64,000 nt of DNA from Saccharibacillus qingshengii (GCF_013185195.1 NZ_JAAZWC010000019.1:34145-98144), one strand, 5' to 3'. Shown: positions 24,846-34,718, counted from the first letter of the stretch. Numbers and translations: made by a program. The notes: generated by a model not told the origin, from the letters alone.

Positions 24846-26915
24846 TCAATCCATGGCCACGCCGTCTTCCATCGCCGCCGAGCAGGCAGCGCTTTCGCGG
24901 TCTTCGACGATTGCGAAACCCCAGGCCGGCAGCCGCAGCAGTTGGCCGTGCCGGATGTCCGCTCCCGACAGCAGTTCCCGGCCGTCGCGGTATCCGTATT
25001 CGAATGCCGCCGGTTCGCCGGAATAGTTCAGGAAATAGCGTACGCGGCAGCCGGCTCCGTTCACGCCGGATTTGACGACGAGCGGGAACTTGATCTTCTG
25101 CTCTTCGCCCCATAATCCGGCGTCTCGCAGCACCCGTTCGAACACTTGGAACAGCAGGTCTTCGCCCGGCATGAAACCGATATAAGTCGCCGTGCCTTCG
25201 CCGAACACATTGTGCGTGATTGCCGCGTACTCTTTCCACTCGGGATGATCGTAACGCGCCCATACTTCCGCTGTCGTCGGCGTCAGCAGTTCCATCCAGG
25301 TCTCCGCTTGATAACCCTCTTCAACGGTATCAAGCAGATTGCGTGTCAGCCGGACAGACACGTTTTTCGGTTCGGCAAACAGCTGGTAATTCACGCCGCA
25401 GGCATGCTCGATCAGCCCCGGCTGGGCGCTTGTACGCACCTGCACGTCGGCGTTCGCGAAGCCGCTTTTGAACGTATAGACCACATGCCCGCCTTTTTCC
25501 GTAAATTCGTTCAGCTTCTCCAGCAGCCGGTCCGCTGCGCTGTACAAGGCCGGTACGACAATCAGATCGTATTCCGCCAGCACTTTCGACTCCGTGTCCG
25601 GGTGGACGAAGTCGCAGCCGACATTCAGCTTGTAGAGCGCATCGTAGCAGCGTCGCACGACGTCGTTGTAGAGCACGCCGCCCGGCAGCGGGAACCAGTC
25701 GATGGCGCTGAGCGATTCGTTGCTGACCAGCATCGCGACCCGGTTGATTTTGCGCAGACCGCTCAGCGATCCGCTCAGACGCGCGAAGTCCGCTCCGATC
25801 GTTCGGGCCTCCTCGTACACGGGGTTCGGCTGCAGGTCGTGACTGAGCAGTCCTTTCCAATACGTCTCGAACGAATTATGGATCGAATGCCAGTGCCAAT
25901 AAGCGACCATGCTTGCTCCCGAAGCCAGATGGCTGAACGCGAGCAGGCGCAGCTGCCCGGGATACGGCGTCCAGTGCGGGAAAGCCTGGGCCTGCGTCTC
26001 CAAGACGAGATAAGCCGATTGTTTGAGCGACCGCGCCAGATCGCCGCCGAACGAAATTTCGATGCCGGTCAGCTTGCTCTGTGAAGGATGGTAGATGTCC
26101 ACGCCCGCAATGTCGAACGGCTTCGAAGCCTTGAAATGATCCACGTCCCGCTGCACGCCGTACGAATGGCCGCGCCAGTCGAAATCGAAGTTGTGCGTGG
26201 TGAATTGGCCGGGCTTCTTGTAGCCGTTGACAATGTCGACCTGCCAGGCCAGAAATTCGGTCACGAGCTGCCGCTGGAAGCGGGCGAACTCCGCCCCCAG
26301 ACTGCCGTTGATCGTACCGAGCACCGAAGGGAAATCTTCCCATGCGTCGATGCGGTTGCTCCAATAGGCCAACCCGAAGCGGCGGTTCAGCTCGCCGAGA
26401 TCGCCGCCGAACTTCTCCCGCATCGCTTTGACGAAGCGCAGCTGAACGTTGGGACCGGCGGTTCCGTAATGCTTGGTCTCGTTGTCGATCTGATAGCCGA
26501 TCACCGCCGGATGACCGCAGACGCGGCCGATCAATTTGCGAATGATCCGCTCGGCATAGAACAGATAGGCGGGGCTTGTGATGTCCATAATCTGGCGCGC
26601 TCCGTATTTCCCCGGACCGCTGCGGGTCTCGGCCAGGACCTCGGGATGTTCGCGCACCATCCAGGCCGGGACGGCATAGGTCGGCGTACCGACGATCACG
26701 GAGATGCCCGCCTCATGCATGGCATCCAATACGCGATCCACCGAAGCGAAATTGAACACTCCGTTTTGCGGTTCATGCGTGCTCCAGGTCGATTCCGCGA
26801 TCCGTACGACGGTAATGCCCGCCTCCTGCATCATCTCGATATCTTTGGCCAGCCGGTCATCAGGCATATATTCATCGTAATAAGCGACTCCGTAATGCAG
26901 ACGTTCCATATCCAT
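24846..26915 (-). CDS. GH42 beta-galactosidase (YesZ-like)
   Basis: The 689-residue enzyme has the three GH42 domains: a TIM barrel (about 1-390) with acid/base Glu in YQIDNETKHYG and nucleophile Glu in AYLVLETQAQ, a trimerisation domain (about 395-610) and a C-terminal beta domain. There is no signal peptide, so it acts on imported galactosides. With the pectin-type locus nearby, galactan side chains are a plausible substrate. The ATG follows AAAGGATGG; a second ATG lies two codons in. A partial cre-like sequence lies about 330 bp upstream (27239-27252), too weak to call. Confidence 0.93.
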   Translation of the reverse strand: MDMERLHYGVAYYDEYMPDDRLAKDIEMMQEAGITVVRIAESTWSTHEPQNGVFNFASVDRVLDAMHEAGISVIVGTPTYAVPAWMVREHPEVLAETRSGPGKYGARQIMDITSPAYLFYAERIIRKLIGRVCGHPAVIGYQIDNETKHYGTAGPNVQLRFVKAMREKFGGDLGELNRRFGLAYWSNRIDAWEDFPSVLGTINGSLGAEFARFQRQLVTEFLAWQVDIVNGYKKPGQFTTHNFDFDWRGHSYGVQRDVDHFKASKPFDIAGVDIYHPSQSKLTGIEISFGGDLARSLKQSAYLVLETQAQAFPHWTPYPGQLRLLAFSHLASGASMVAYWHWHSIHNSFETYWKGLLSHDLQPNPVYEEARTIGADFARLSGSLSGLRKINRVAMLVSNESLSAIDWFPLPGGVLYNDVVRRCYDALYKLNVGCDFVHPDTESKVLAEYDLIVVPALYSAADRLLEKLNEFTEKGGHVVYTFKSGFANADVQVRTSAQPGLIEHACGVNYQLFAEPKNVSVRLTRNLLDTVEEGYQAETWMELLTPTTAEVWARYDHPEWKEYAAITHNVFGEGTATYIGFMPGEDLLFQVFERVLRDAGLWGEEQKIKFPLVVKSGVNGAGCRVRYFLNYSGEPAAFEYGYRDGRELLSGADIRHGQLLRLPAWGFAIVEDRESAACSAAMEDGVAMD

Positions 26916-27278
26916 AGGAATTCCATCCTTTCCGCTTGCCGGACTGCAGAGGCAGATACCGGATGCCGCGTCCCGGTTGTCCGCGCTTGGACCTGCCTGG
27001 GTACGATCCGAGTCCTGCTCCTGTCCGTAACCCTTTCGCGGTCGCCGTCCCCATGTCCTGCAAACGCTCTATTTTTGTCGGACGGGTTCAAATTTCCTGC
27101 CGCAGCAGACCGGCATTGCGGATTTGGGTTTTACTCCCCCTTGACGCTTCTTGGTTCCGCACGCTCCGAATTCACGGCCAAAAAGAAAACCCGCTCAAAA
27201 AACGTTTATTTTTGCTATTTTCGGTCTACTTTTTCTTTTGTAAGCGTTCAACTGGAATTCAGATGGAAAAAGGATTTT

Positions 27279-27310
27279 TTTACATTCGCTTAACAAAAGG
27301 GCGTTATACT
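27279..27310 (+). promoter_or_regulatory. PhoP-box promoter of ppk
   Basis: TTTACA (27279-27284), five bases, TTAACA (27290-27295), nine bases, then TATACT (27305-27310). Direct TT(A/T)ACA repeats with 11-bp period just upstream of a -10 box are the pattern of PhoP-activated promoters in Bacillus. The rest of the 569-bp gap between the GH42 and ppk genes is AT-rich and holds no gene that I can see. Confidence 0.65.
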
Positions 27311-27484
27311 GATAAAGAGCAGCTCGGAAAAAGGGGAAGCTTCGCAACCCGCCGCCGTTTCGCTGCGTAAACGATTTTGTGTCTACCGGAACGGCTCCGG
27401 CGATCAAGCCGCTAAATGACCGGATTTGTACGAACAATCTGTGTGCCGGGCACCTGCGCCTGCATGCTGTACTTGGAGGAACTT

Positions 27485-29590
27485 ATGGATAATAATCATA
27501 CGGCTCACCGGGGAACATCCCCATACTACATCAACCGTGACCTCAGTTGGATCGAATTCAATTACCGCGTTCTCGAAGAAGCCCAGGAACCGGAGACGCC
27601 GCTTCTGGAACGTGCCAAGTTTCTGGGGATCGTCTCGCGCAATCTGGACGAATTCATGAGCGTCCGGGTAGCCGGTATCCGCAACCAGCTCAAAGCCGGA
27701 ATCACCAAAAAAGATTTCTCCGGTTATACCCCTCCCGTTCTGTACAAGCGTCTGAGCAAACGGATCGAGAAGATGGTAGCGGCGGAGTACCGTACATACC
27801 GCGAGCTGGTACGTCTGATGGCCAAAGAAAGCCTGATGCTGAACCGCTATGAAGATCTGAGTGCCACCCAGCAAAAAGCGGCGGACGATTACTTCCACGA
27901 TGTAATCTTCCCCGTTCTGACTCCCATGGCGGTCGACCTGAGCCGGCCGTTCCCGCTGGTGCACAGCCAGAACGTCTATCTGGCGGCGCTGCTTGAGCGC
28001 GACAACACGCCGGAAGATCTGCCCGATGAAGAACGGTACTATTTTGCGATCGTGCAGGTCCCTTCCATTCTGCCGAGACTGGTCTCGGTCAGTCAGCGCA
28101 GCCACAGCAAGAAGCAGAGTTATGTCCTGATCGACGAGCTGATCTGCCACCATATCCAGACGCTGTTCAGCGGCCACAAAGCGGTCACCGTGCATGCGTT
28201 CCGCCTCACCCGCGACGCCGATCTGGAGATCAACGAAGAAGAAGCGGACGACCTGCTCGAAGAAATCGAGAAGAAACTGCGCAAGCGCCGCCGCGGCGCG
28301 CCTGTCCGGCTCGAAGTGCAAAAAGGCTTCCACCCCTACGCGCTGCAGCTGCTGCAGGAAGAATTCGAGATCGAAGACGCCGTGTACGAGATCGACGGGC
28401 CGATCGACCTCGGCTTCCTGTCGTCGTTCGCCGGTTCCGTCAAAAATCGAGATGCGCTCCGTTATCCGTCGCGGCTGTCTACCTACCCGCCCGAATTCGG
28501 AGACGGCGGAGACACCGACTACTTCGGCGTACTGAAAGAACGCGATGTCCTGCTGCATCATCCATTCGAAACGTTCGATGCCGTCAGCGATTTCGTCGAA
28601 CAGGCTGCCGAAGATCCGAACGTGATGGCGATCAAGATGACCCTGTACCGGGTCAGCAGCAAATCGGCCATTATCCGTTCCCTCGCCGAAGCTGCGGAAG
28701 CCGGCAAACAGGTTACGGTCGTCGTCGAATTGAAAGCCCGGTTCGACGAAGAACGCAATATCAGCTGGGCGCGCACGCTGGAGCAGGCCGGCTGTCATGT
28801 CGTCTACGGACTGGTCGGACTCAAGACGCACGCCAAAGCGATCCTCGTCGTCCGGCGCGAAGAAGACGGCCTGCGCCGTTACGTGCACGTAGGTACCGGT
28901 AACTACAACGATGCGACGGCCAAGCTCTATACGGACGTCGGCTTGATGACTTCCAATCCTTCGATCGGCGAAGATGCTTCGGAGCTGTTCAATCATATTA
29001 CCGGCTATTCGAGTCATCCCGACTGGAAAGAGATTTCGGTCGCGCCGGATACGATGATGGGCACCTTCGTGACGAATATCCGCCGCGAAGCCGACCATGC
29101 CAAAGCCGGCCTCCCGGCTCGCATCATCGCCAAGTTCAACTCGCTGTCCAACCAGCAGATCATCGACGAACTGTACGAAGCGTCCAAAGCCGGCGTCAAA
29201 GTCGACCTGATCGTGCGCGGCGTCTGCTGTCTGCGCCCGGCCGTCCCGGGGCTGAGCGAGAATATTACAGTGCGCAGCATCGTCGACCGGTATCTGGAAC
29301 ACTCCCGGATCTATTACTTCGAGAATGGCGGCGATTCCGAGATCTTCCTCTCGAGCGCCGACTGGATGACCCGCAACCTGACCCGCCGCGTGGAATTGAT
29401 GTGCCCGATTCTCGATCCGAGCTGCAAAGATACGCTGCTGAATATCGTGAAGCTCTATCTCAAAGACAACGTCAAAGCCCGCATTCTGACTTCAAGCGGC
29501 GGCTACGAGTCGTTTGATAACGGCGAAGAACCGTTCCGCAGCCAATTCCGTGCGGAAGATCTCCGCTCCTGGAAATCGACGCTCGTCTAA
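27485..29590 (+). CDS. ppk1: Polyphosphate kinase 1
   Basis: The 701-residue enzyme reversibly transfers the ATP gamma-phosphate to polyphosphate. It has the N-terminal domain (INRDLSWIEFNYRVLEEA, residues about 18-35), and two PLD-like catalytic domains with the autophosphorylated His in GLVGLKTHAKAILVVRRE, the VHVGTGNYND loop, and the second His in LEHSRIYYFENGG. The length is normal. The ATG follows TTGGAGG; the frame extends further 5' without a site. An exopolyphosphatase gene lies convergently downstream. Confidence 0.95.
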   Translation: MDNNHTAHRGTSPYYINRDLSWIEFNYRVLEEAQEPETPLLERAKFLGIVSRNLDEFMSVRVAGIRNQLKAGITKKDFSGYTPPVLYKRLSKRIEKMVAAEYRTYRELVRLMAKESLMLNRYEDLSATQQKAADDYFHDVIFPVLTPMAVDLSRPFPLVHSQNVYLAALLERDNTPEDLPDEERYYFAIVQVPSILPRLVSVSQRSHSKKQSYVLIDELICHHIQTLFSGHKAVTVHAFRLTRDADLEINEEEADDLLEEIEKKLRKRRRGAPVRLEVQKGFHPYALQLLQEEFEIEDAVYEIDGPIDLGFLSSFAGSVKNRDALRYPSRLSTYPPEFGDGGDTDYFGVLKERDVLLHHPFETFDAVSDFVEQAAEDPNVMAIKMTLYRVSSKSAIIRSLAEAAEAGKQVTVVVELKARFDEERNISWARTLEQAGCHVVYGLVGLKTHAKAILVVRREEDGLRRYVHVGTGNYNDATAKLYTDVGLMTSNPSIGEDASELFNHITGYSSHPDWKEISVAPDTMMGTFVTNIRREADHAKAGLPARIIAKFNSLSNQQIIDELYEASKAGVKVDLIVRGVCCLRPAVPGLSENITVRSIVDRYLEHSRIYYFENGGDSEIFLSSADWMTRNLTRRVELMCPILDPSCKDTLLNIVKLYLKDNVKARILTSSGGYESFDNGEEPFRSQFRAEDLRSWKSTLV

Positions 29591-29620
29591 CCCCGGATTT
29601 TTCGGCACATGAATCGACAA

Positions 29621-29657
29621 AGAAGCCCGTTCCCCGATTACCGGGGGACGGGCTTCT
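29621..29657. terminator. Terminator between ppk and ppx
   Basis: AGAAGCCCGTTCCCCG pairs with CGGGGGACGGGCTTCT; one mismatch-tolerant 16-bp stem lies between the convergent genes. Confidence 0.75.
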
Positions 29658-29761
29658 TGTCTGAACGTCCGCTTCGCTGCGGATACTCGAGCGACGGACC
29701 TGTATGACGGTTGATGTCTATTCATGCCCGCTTCGTTTTCGCCAAAGCGGGAGCGGATCCG

Positions 29762-31330
29762 TCAGACGGCCGGCTTGATCTTCAGCTCGATCTTCACGTT
29801 CCATTCTTTCTCGAAATCGCGGGCCGCCGCTTTGAGGTCGCGAATTTCCATAAACGCTTCGTTCCGGCAGGTCAGGGTCAGCTCGAAGCGGTCGCCGCTG
29901 CGCTTGGCGGTCAGCTCGGTCACGGCCTGCGTTTCGCTGGCATCAAGCGCGGTCGCGAGCTGCAGGACGGCGCCAAGACGCCGCGTGCGTTCGTCGTCTT
30001 TGGGCAGCAGAATATCTTTGTACGTCTGCGCGGTTACGCTTTTGCGCCATTTCACTTTGGCGGCAAGAGCCGCGATCAGAGCAGTCAGAATAATCTCCCG
30101 GTGCGTTAATCCCGCCAGCGGGCGCTTGGTCAGCAGATACTGCGTGTGTTCCTCGTAATCGATATAGCCGATCTCCGTTCCGGTCTGGTACGTCCAGGCC
30201 GCCACGCGCAGCAGCTTGCGGTTCCATTCGTTCTCTCCGCCTTCGCCCAGCGCTTCGTACAAAATGCGCGCGAAGCGTTCCGTCTGGCGCAGATGAAGCT
30301 GGCGCGGCCGCGGCATGTTGGACAGCAGCGCGCGAAGCTCGAACTCCAATACGTTCTCGTGCACGGCCTGCTCGGGATGCAGCAGCTCGAAGAACAGCCC
30401 TTCGCGCAGTCCCGTCGCGCTGACCACGTAACGCGAAGCTTTCATATGCCGGAACAAGGTGCGGAGAATAATCATCCCCGGCACAATAATGTCGATCCGG
30501 TTCTTGGACAAGCCCGGTACCCGCTTGCGATGGTTGTTGTCCATCCCGGGCAGCGAATGGTAGAAGTAGTCGACGTCTTCGTCCTGCATGACATAATTGT
30601 GCGTATGCGGCAGCGAATAATTGCGGCGCCGTTGATCCATTTTGCCGAGTCCCCGGATCGTTCCGCCCAGGCCCACCAGATCAAGTCCGGGATGTTCGGA
30701 CATCCAGGCATGCTTTTGGGCTTCGTTCAGAACAAAACGCTCCAGTTCGCCCATACGCTCTTCGGTCCAAGGACCGCTTCCGCCGAAACGCACGTTCATA
30801 TTGACCGCGCCGAACGGGAAAGAGAAACTCGAGACGCGCTGGCGTTCCCGAAACAAGGTCACTTCCGTACTGCCGCCGCCGATATCGACGATAAATCCGG
30901 TCGCGATATCGATTTTGTTGACGACGCCGATAAAGCCGTAATGCCCTTCCATCTCGCCGGGCAGCAGCTCGATATCGAGCCCCGTCTCCCGGTTCAAAAT
31001 TTCGATGATCTGATCGGAATTCGAGGCATTCCGGATCGCGGCGGTCGCCACGGCCCGAATACGGGTTGCTCCGTAAGCTTCGCATACTTCGGTGAACTGC
31101 CTGAGTACCGGCACCACCGAGTGGATCGCCGGAGAAGGCATGATGCCTTCCGGCGTTACCAGCGCGCTGAGACGGGCCGCTTCGCGCGACTCGGTCAGCA
31201 CACGGTACGAACCGCCGCTTTCGCTTTCGTAAACGACAAGCCGGATCGAGTTAGAGCCGATATCGATAATGCCTGCACGCAGGCTGACCTGCCCTGCCTC
31301 GGGGCGGTTGATTTCGGGTACGGTGGTCAT
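29762..31330 (-). CDS. ppx: Ppx/GppA-family exopolyphosphatase
   Basis: The 522-residue protein has the ASKHA-type phosphatase fold: AGIIDIGSNSIRLVVYE (first phosphate loop), AVATAAIRNA, FIVDIGGGSTEVTLF (second loop) and VGLGGTIRGLGKM, followed by a C-terminal HD-like helical domain (about 320-510). It removes terminal phosphate from polyphosphate, or hydrolyses pppGpp. The ATG at 31330 is chosen because AAGGAG lies nine bases upstream. Being next to ppk it should balance polyphosphate turnover. No PhoP box is seen in its own leader. Confidence 0.93.
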   Translation of the reverse strand: MTTVPEINRPEAGQVSLRAGIIDIGSNSIRLVVYESESGGSYRVLTESREAARLSALVTPEGIMPSPAIHSVVPVLRQFTEVCEAYGATRIRAVATAAIRNASNSDQIIEILNRETGLDIELLPGEMEGHYGFIGVVNKIDIATGFIVDIGGGSTEVTLFRERQRVSSFSFPFGAVNMNVRFGGSGPWTEERMGELERFVLNEAQKHAWMSEHPGLDLVGLGGTIRGLGKMDQRRRNYSLPHTHNYVMQDEDVDYFYHSLPGMDNNHRKRVPGLSKNRIDIIVPGMIILRTLFRHMKASRYVVSATGLREGLFFELLHPEQAVHENVLEFELRALLSNMPRPRQLHLRQTERFARILYEALGEGGENEWNRKLLRVAAWTYQTGTEIGYIDYEEHTQYLLTKRPLAGLTHREIILTALIAALAAKVKWRKSVTAQTYKDILLPKDDERTRRLGAVLQLATALDASETQAVTELTAKRSGDRFELTLTCRNEAFMEIRDLKAAARDFEKEWNVKIELKIKPAV

Positions 31331-31427
31331 GATTGGACAGCTCCTTATCCCCGGCGCCCGGTATCCGGTCGGGCCGTGATTGCAAACCGGTTTCTTTATG
31401 TTTTCATTAGCCTTAACCTTAGCAAAC

Positions 31428-31467
31428 CAAACAGAACGGCGCAATGCGCACCGTCCTGTTTTTTTAC
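31428..31467. terminator. Hairpin with a T7 run between glpQ-like gene and ppx
   Basis: AACAGAACGGCGC pairs with GCGCACCGTCCTGTT and is followed by TTTTTTT on the plus strand. On the minus strand, in which both neighbours are read, the tail is only TTTGGTTTGC. It may end glpQ transcription weakly, or plus-strand antisense RNA. Confidence 0.6.
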
Positions 31468-31502
31468 ACGGATTTTACTTTTCGCTTCGAAAAGACACTT
31501 TT

Positions 31503-32324
31503 TCAGCGAAAGGTTTCGGGATTCGCCCGATATTCGGCCAACAGTCTCGCCGCCCGGTCCGGATGATCGGTGATCAATCCGGCCGCTCCCATCGCGATCA
31601 GCTCGCGCAGCCGGGACTCGTCGTTGACGGTAAACGGATGATAATCCGCTCCCGCCTCCAGCGCTTCGCGTACCCAATCCGCCCTTACGGCCGGTTCGTA
31701 AGCATGCAGCGCGTCCGCGCCGAGCGACTTCGCATACTCCCAGGGCCGGTAAAGTCCTTCCATATAGAGCACGCCCGTCCGGATCTCCGGCGCCAGCTTT
31801 TTGCAGAGGGCCAGCGAATAATGGTTGAAGCTCGAGAAGATCGTCTGCTGCTCCAACCCGTGCCGGCGCACGGCTTCGATCACGATTTGTTCCAGGCCTT
31901 CATAGGCGCATACGGTATTCTTGAATTCGATATTGACGACAATCCCCGTGATCCGCGCCAGCTCCAGCAGCTCGTCCAGATGCGGAATACGCTCGCCCAT
32001 AAACTCGGGATGGTACCAGCTTCCGGCATCCAGGCTGCGCAGTTCCCCGTAAGTCTTGTCGCCGACCCAACCGGAAGCTCCGGCCGTGCGCGACAGCGTC
32101 TCGTCATGGATAAGCACCGGCTGCCTGTCTGCGCTGAGCTGCACATCGGTCTCGATTCCCGTCGCTCCGAGCTCCACGGCCCGGCGGAACGCCGCCATCG
32201 TATTTTCCGGACGTGTACCCGAAGCGCCCCGGTGTGCAAAAATGATCGGAGCTCCCGGTCTGCCCGCCGCCCTGCGTTCCTGCGTACGGATCGTGGAATG
32301 CCCTGCCTTGTTGGTCTCGTTCAT
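31503..32324 (-). CDS. glpQ: Glycerophosphodiester phosphodiesterase
   Basis: The 273-residue enzyme cleaves glycerophosphodiesters to glycerol-3-phosphate and an alcohol. The GDPD marks are FAHRGASGTRPENTMAAFRR at the N-terminus (catalytic His-Arg and metal Glu), TDVQLSADRQPVLIHDETL (metal Asp, second His) and VNIEFKN. No signal peptide is visible, so it appears intracellular. It is divergent from a Ugp-type glycerol-3-phosphate importer and has a PhoP-type promoter. The symbol is by function; the protein could equally be labelled ugpQ. Confidence 0.92.
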   Translation of the reverse strand: MNETNKAGHSTIRTQERRAAGRPGAPIIFAHRGASGTRPENTMAAFRRAVELGATGIETDVQLSADRQPVLIHDETLSRTAGASGWVGDKTYGELRSLDAGSWYHPEFMGERIPHLDELLELARITGIVVNIEFKNTVCAYEGLEQIVIEAVRRHGLEQQTIFSSFNHYSLALCKKLAPEIRTGVLYMEGLYRPWEYAKSLGADALHAYEPAVRADWVREALEAGADYHPFTVNDESRLRELIAMGAAGLITDHPDRAARLLAEYRANPETFR

Positions 32325-32389
32325 CGTTATCGCCTCTTCTCCGGTCCGGCTCCTCGGCCGTTCCTGATTGGTCTCGATCGGTCTGATCC

Positions 32390-32421
32390 AGTATACCTTC
32401 TTTGCGTAAATGCCATGTTAA
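32390..32421 (-). promoter_or_regulatory. PhoP-box promoter of the glycerophosphodiesterase gene
   Basis: Read on the minus strand: TTAACA (32421-32416), five bases, TTTACG (32410-32405), nine bases, TATACT (32395-32390). The geometry is the same as at ppk. Facing the ugp operon, TTTACA (32450-32455) and TTAACA (32473-32478) also occur, spaced 23 bp apart. Confidence 0.6.
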
Positions 32422-32568
32422 ACCCAAACGTTTACCGTAAAATGGAGGTTTTACAAAACAGGGGGCTTTTATTTAACAATGCCCTGTTACGCTTGTTGCA
32501 TAAGGCCTGTCGGATAGGCCGCCGCCGCAATCAGGCAGGACGTACAGAAGAGGAGGCATGGCTCACGC

Positions 32569-33552
32569 ATGGAAAAGTTGGAGAAATCCACTCCCGTACC
32601 GCTCAAAAAGAAAGAATCGCATAATCCGGATACGCCGCTTCCGCGTTCTGCCGCCGGTCCTTCGAAAACGGCCGCTCTTGCGAGGTTCCGCGAAGGCGCG
32701 CTGGCAGCCGCTTTTATCGCGCCGGCACTGCTGCTGTTCGGCCTCTTCCTTTTTTACCCATTGATTCAATCGGTATATCTGAGTCTGCATTCGACGAATC
32801 CGCGCGGACAGGTGGCCAACTTCGTAGGCCTCGCGAATTTCCGCAATCTGTTCAACTCGCCGGGATTCCCGAACAGCCTGCTCGTAACGCTCAAATTCAT
32901 CTTGTTCACGGTGCCGGCCAGCCTGGCTTTCGCGCTTGTATTCGCCGCGGTATGCCGGGCCAAGATCCGGGGCATGAAAATATTCCGTTTCGTCTTCGCG
33001 CTTCCGATCGCCGTGTCCGTCAGCACGGGCTCGATTATGTGGATGGTCCTCTTCCATCCGACGCTCGGCACGCTCAATTATTTCCTTGGCAAAATCGGCC
33101 TGACTCCCGTGCAGTGGCTGACCGATCCGAATATGGCGCTGCTGTCGATCTCGCTGATGACCGTATGGATGAACGTCGGTTTCCTGTTCATTCTGCTGCT
33201 CGGCGGTATGCAGGGCGTTCCGGAAGAAATCTATGAGAGCGCCAAGATCGACGGTTCGGGTCCGGTGCGCACGTTCTGGCGTCTGACGCTTCCGCTCGTA
33301 TCGCCGACGCTGTTCTTCGCTTCCGTCACTTCGGTGATCGGCGCGTTCCAGGCCTTCGGACAGATCAATATCCTGACCAAGGGCGGTCCGGTGAACAGCA
33401 CGAACGTACTGGTATTCAAACTGTACGAGGACGCTTTCGTGAACTTCCGGTTCGGCGTCGGCAGCGCGCAGGCGCTCGTCTTGTTCGCAATCGTGCTGCT
33501 CATTACGGTGCTCCAGTTCGTGTTCGCCGAAAGGAAGGTGCATTATCAGTGA
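32569..33552 (+). CDS. ugpA: Glycerol-3-phosphate ABC transporter permease UgpA
   Basis: The 327-residue permease has six membrane segments and the EAA loop EEIYESAKIDGSGPVRTFWRL. The N-terminal 45 residues are cytosolic and charged. The ending LQFVFAERKVHY is typical of UgpA-type permeases. The ATG lies about 12 bases after GAGGAGG. It overlaps ugpE by four bases (GTGA). Substrate assignment rests on the strongly UgpB-like binding protein and the adjacent diesterase. Confidence 0.88.
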   Translation: MEKLEKSTPVPLKKKESHNPDTPLPRSAAGPSKTAALARFREGALAAAFIAPALLLFGLFLFYPLIQSVYLSLHSTNPRGQVANFVGLANFRNLFNSPGFPNSLLVTLKFILFTVPASLAFALVFAAVCRAKIRGMKIFRFVFALPIAVSVSTGSIMWMVLFHPTLGTLNYFLGKIGLTPVQWLTDPNMALLSISLMTVWMNVGFLFILLLGGMQGVPEEIYESAKIDGSGPVRTFWRLTLPLVSPTLFFASVTSVIGAFQAFGQINILTKGGPVNSTNVLVFKLYEDAFVNFRFGVGSAQALVLFAIVLLITVLQFVFAERKVHYQ

Positions 33553-34373
33553 AACCGATCTCCCTTCCGCGCGTTCTGGCTTATGTCTTGTCGACGGTCG
33601 CAGCGCTGTTCATTCTGTTCCCGTTCTGGATTACCGTCTCGAACGCGCTGATGACCGAAGCGGAATCGGCGGCCTATCCGCCGAAGCTGTGGCCGAGCGG
33701 CCTTCATCTGGACAATTTCGCGCAGGTGCTGAACACCATTCCGATCCTTCGCTTCATTATGAACAGCTTCGTCGTCAGCAGCGCGATTACGATCGGCTGC
33801 CTGATCACGTCGTGCATGGCGGCTTACGCGTTCGCGTTCCTGCGTTTTCCCGGCAAAAAAATCATCTTCGCGCTGTTCCTGTCCACGATGATGATTCCCT
33901 GGGAAGTAGCGATCATTCCGAACTATCTGACGATCCGCAGCTGGGGCTGGCTCGACAGCTACGCCGGATTGACCATCCCGTTCCTGGCGACGGCGTTCGG
34001 CGTGTTCCTGATGCGCCAGTTCTTCCTTCAACTGCCGAAGGAACTGATGGAAGCGGCGCGGATCGACGGCTGCGGCCACATCCGGATCTTCCTCCGGCTG
34101 GCGATTCCGCTGTCTATGCCGGGACTTGCGACGCTCGGCGTCTACTCGTTCCTGAACCACTGGAACATGTATCTGTGGCCGCTGCTTGTGACCAGCAGCG
34201 AGAATATGCGTACCGTCCAGATCGGCGTGAGCATGCTGCAGTTCTCGGAAATGACGGCCTGGAATCTGGTGATGGCCGGACTGGTGCTGGTCCTTCTGCC
34301 TTCGCTCGTGATGCTGGCTTTGGGCCTCGGCCGGCTGGTCGGCGGTCTGACCGCCGGTGCGCTCAAAGGCTGA
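33549..34373 (+). CDS. ugpE: Glycerol-3-phosphate ABC transporter permease UgpE
   Basis: The 274-residue permease has six membrane segments, PFWITVSNALMTEAE near the start and the EAA loop KELMEAARIDGCGHIRIFLRL, ending LVGGLTAGALKG as in UgpE. The GTG start overlaps the ugpA stop, and AAAGGAAGG precedes it. No UgpC ATPase is encoded; the transporter must use an ATPase from elsewhere. Two hairpins and a terminator separate it from ugpB. Confidence 0.88.
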   Translation: MKPISLPRVLAYVLSTVAALFILFPFWITVSNALMTEAESAAYPPKLWPSGLHLDNFAQVLNTIPILRFIMNSFVVSSAITIGCLITSCMAAYAFAFLRFPGKKIIFALFLSTMMIPWEVAIIPNYLTIRSWGWLDSYAGLTIPFLATAFGVFLMRQFFLQLPKELMEAARIDGCGHIRIFLRLAIPLSMPGLATLGVYSFLNHWNMYLWPLLVTSSENMRTVQIGVSMLQFSEMTAWNLVMAGLVLVLLPSLVMLALGLGRLVGGLTAGALKG

Positions 34374-34400
34374 ACTGGCCCGGTCGGCACCTGGACTTCG

Positions 34401-34451
34401 CCGTCTCCGCCGACGCTGTGAACCGTACGTTCGCAGCGCCGGCGGAGACGG
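34401..34451 (+). other. Strong hairpin after ugpE
   Basis: CCGTCTCCGCCG (34401-34412) pairs with CGGCGGAGACGG (34440-34451), and CGCTG with CAGCG inside, giving 17 bp. There is no T run, so it is probably an mRNA-stabilising or processing structure. The following 210 bp (34455-34662) hold no gene that I can recognise. Confidence 0.65.
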
Positions 34452-34662
34452 TGAGAATCCGTCCGACTTCCGGCCCGGCCCCGCCAGGTCATCTCCTGGG
34501 TACGGCACCTATCTTTCGCTTGATCTGCGGCACACGGCTTCACGCCGCACTTGTATCGAAACGGTCTGCGCTCCGCCCCATGCGAAGCGCGGTTCTCGTG
34601 GAATCCGGCACGCGTAGCGGCATCCCCCTACCTTGTGCGAGACGCTCCGGATCTCCGGCATA

Positions 34663-34718
34663 ACCCGGAAGGACACGCGGAAAGCTCTGCGGTTCCGCCT
34701 TCCTCCGGGTCCTTTTTT
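34663..34718 (+). terminator. Terminator-like hairpin before ugpB
   Basis: ACCCGGAAGG...GCGGAA pairs with TTCCGCCTTCCTCCGGGT and is followed by TTTTTT. It lies between ugpE and ugpB, 60 bp before the latter, which is unusual inside an importer operon. Confidence 0.75.

Noticed and set aside
23085..25115. A 676-codon plus-strand open frame
   Set aside because: Antisense to the btr-like, epimerase-like and GH42 genes, with no recognisable domain.
27239..27252. cre-like TGTAAGCGTTCAAC upstream of the GH42 gene
   Set aside because: Only the left half fits the consensus, and it lies about 330 bp from the gene it would control.
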